Shown piece by piece: positions 62,716 through 64,000 of a stretch of 64,000 bases of DNA. Each line of letters begins with the position of its first letter. Within the stretch, counting starts at the first letter, position 1. A program made the position numbers and the translations under genes. Origin of the DNA: Rhizobacter sp. AJA081-3 (GTDB lineage Bacteria; Pseudomonadota; Gammaproteobacteria; Burkholderiales; Burkholderiaceae_C); assembly GCF_017795745.1 (NCBI RefSeq), contig NZ_CP059067.1, forward strand, positions 3,968,001 through 4,032,000, written 5' to 3'. The notes beneath the pieces are model-generated. The model was not told the DNA's origin. It saw only the letters and a list, made by a program, of their open reading frames with translations, and searched no databases.

Positions 62716-63531
62716 TCACTCGACCTCCACGATCAAGCCGGGATCGAAGGCGCGGTTCTCGAATCCACCACGCAACGGTGTCGGGTAGCCCCTGGGATTG
62801 CAAACGACTCGGCAGTCTCGGACGCGGTAGTCGAACCCTCGGTGCGTGTGGCCGTGGATCCACAGTCTGGGAACTTCGAAGAAGGCCTCAGGCAACTCGG
62901 TGACATAGGCAGCGCTTGTCGGATCGTCTGCGAAGCGCGCGGAAAGCGAGCCGCGATTGGGCGCATGGTGCGTGACCACGACCGTCGGCCCCGCAAACGG
63001 CTCTTCCAGCTTGCGCGCCAACCACGTGCGATGCTGCCGATGAATCGCCAGCGTATCGATCGCGCGCAGCCTGCAACCCGCGCGTTTCGTGACGGTTCGA
63101 ATGAGCTCATAGTCGTTGAGCCACATCTCGCACATGCGCATCGATTCTTCAGTGCGCGGCACCAGCAACCCGTCTTCTCCCGGCAGGCACAGCTCGAAGT
63201 CGGTCCACAGGGTGCAGCCCAGGAAACGGATGCTGTGTAGAACCAACTCGTCGCACTGCAAGAGGTGGAGCCCAGCGCTGCGAGCGAGATCAGCCTCCTT
63301 GCGCATTCGTAGCTCTTCGGCTCGCAGCTCGCGTCCGTAGTATTCGTGGTTGCCTGGCACATGGATCACGTGCCGGCCGCCGAACACGGATCGCCGTGCC
63401 ATCCAGCGGACGGCACTCGAGCCGGGGCTGTGGATGTCCCCTGCGAGGACCACAACGTCAGCGTCCAGGTTCGAAGGCGGAACGAATGTCGCGAACTCGA
63501 CGTGAAGGTCTGAGTAGATTGCAAGGCGCAT
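62716..63531 (-). CDS. Calcineurin-like metallophosphoesterase
   Basis: This is a 271-aa protein. The ATG at 63531 has a GGAG site. All metal-binding signatures are present: YSDLHVEF, LAGDIHS, VPGNHEYYG, VVVTHHAPN and IHGHTHRG. It hydrolyses phosphomono- or diesters; the substrate is unknown. There is no signal peptide, so it is cytoplasmic. It is followed by the zinc-ribbon gene about 190 bases on. Confidence 0.93.
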   Translation of the reverse strand: MRLAIYSDLHVEFATFVPPSNLDADVVVLAGDIHSPGSSAVRWMARRSVFGGRHVIHVPGNHEYYGRELRAEELRMRKEADLARSAGLHLLQCDELVLHSIRFLGCTLWTDFELCLPGEDGLLVPRTEESMRMCEMWLNDYELIRTVTKRAGCRLRAIDTLAIHRQHRTWLARKLEEPFAGPTVVVTHHAPNRGSLSARFADDPTSAAYVTELPEAFFEVPRLWIHGHTHRGFDYRVRDCRVVCNPRGYPTPLRGGFENRAFDPGLIVEVE

Positions 63532-63599
63532 GTTGCTCTGTCTCCTTCAAGTCCGTGAAGAGCCTCTTGGCCCGAGTTCGATCCGTGCCTTGGATTTGC

Positions 63600-64000
63600 T
63601 CAGTGCCTTCTCAGCGCTCGGGCCCATGAGGCGACCGCCTGTTCCGTAGCGACGCGCAGCTGCCTCGCGCTGGTGATCCGCTCCCACGGGAGATCGAGCT
63701 CTCGCATCTCTGGCAGCGCCCACCGATCTAGGCTCCAGCGCTGTGCGGCCTCGGCAATGACGTTCTCCGCGATGGTCGGGAAGTGCTCGGGCTCGGGCTG
63801 ATCCAGCTTCAGAACACGCATGCGCGACACCAAGGGCGCGGCGATCGGCGTCAGCCGATTTGCCGTGGCCAGCCACAGGACGCCGGAGTAGTCGCAAGTG
63901 GTCTTCAGGAACACGTCCGTGTGACGCGAAGCGGTTTCCGGCTCGAGCAACGCCAACAGGTACGACTGCAGGCCCGATCCCTCGCGCTGGTAGTCGACCG
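63600..64000 (-). CDS. AAA+ ATPase, C-terminal part (5-prime end beyond window)
   Basis: The minus frame is open to the right edge and ends at 63600. It reads DYQREGSGLQSYLLALLEPE, SGVLWLATANRLTPIAAPLV and SRMRVLKLDQPEPEHF, then a helical lid. This is the sensor-1 (ATAN) and arginine-finger half of an AAA+ module, in the style of Lon-like or MoxR-like proteins. Walker A and B lie outside the window. Confidence 0.8.
   Translation of the reverse strand, partial: VDYQREGSGLQSYLLALLEPETASRHTDVFLKTTCDYSGVLWLATANRLTPIAAPLVSRMRVLKLDQPEPEHFPTIAENVIAEAAQRWSLDRWALPEMRELDLPWERITSARQLRVATEQAVASWARALRRH

Overview
The window is GC-rich, densely coding bacterial DNA. Three things suggest a betaproteobacterium of the order Burkholderiales: a tripartite-tricarboxylate (Bug/TctC) receptor next to an IclR regulator and a beta-oxidation cluster, a PcaF-type thiolase, and the codon style. 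That placement is an inference. No rRNA, tRNA or CRISPR array was seen.

Bases 1-7783 hold an envelope/cytoskeleton-like module. On the minus strand are an OmpA-like protein, an exported DUF4384 protein, a large tubulin-like GTPase and a zinc-ribbon/TM/helical-repeat protein that runs off the left edge. Facing them on the plus strand is a lipoprotein with a caspase (C14) domain. Bases 8535-22592 are a second minus-strand group: a 2275-aa protein with a Tat-type signal, a 1522-aa protein of unknown family, a trypsin-like protein whose catalytic His is Ser, and a fused T4-lysozyme/M23 peptidase. Their tight spacing suggests joint work at or beyond the envelope, but no published system is recognised.

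Bases 22883-28850 (minus) are a defence locus in decay. An intact BREX brxA is preceded by only the C-terminus of a WYL regulator. It is followed by a 5-prime stub of brxB, a roughly 90-codon internal piece of brxC, and a phospholipase-D-like gene that lost its front. Then come two more genes of unknown family, the last with a likely frameshift. Bases 28917-34711 (plus) encode a Tn7/Tn5053-like transposition module (TnsB/TniA, TnsC/TniB, TniQ/TnsD) with no TnsA visible. The regulator/tnsB boundary also looks like a deletion scar.

Bases 35360-50546 are accessory. They carry a small coiled-coil gene with its own promoter and terminator, a membrane protein paired with a 1055-aa HExxH protein, an S33 peptidase, an HTH regulator, YedK, and a lone Xre/MbcA-type antitoxin. 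The standout is a 1386-aa protein (45396-49556) with a Cap4-like nuclease, a STAND-like P-loop ATPase, a solenoid containing seven nearly identical 40-residue repeats, and a C-terminal S1 fold. It is preceded one base away by a 92-codon gene and followed by a compact tyrosine recombinase. It looks like an Avs-type antiphage sensor whose recognition solenoid has recently expanded under amino-acid-changing divergence. This is my best candidate for an undescribed system.

Bases 50735-60720 are a catabolic operon: IclR regulator, Bug receptor, enoyl-CoA hydratase, ADP-forming acyl-CoA synthetase, hydratase/dehydrogenase fusion, MmgE/PrpD protein, 3-oxoadipyl-CoA-type thiolase and hotdog thioesterase. 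Together they would take up, activate and beta-oxidise a carboxylic, possibly dicarboxylic, acid. Bases 60721-64000 hold small conserved genes, one under a clear LexA box, a metallophosphoesterase, and the C-terminus of an AAA+ ATPase cut by the right edge.
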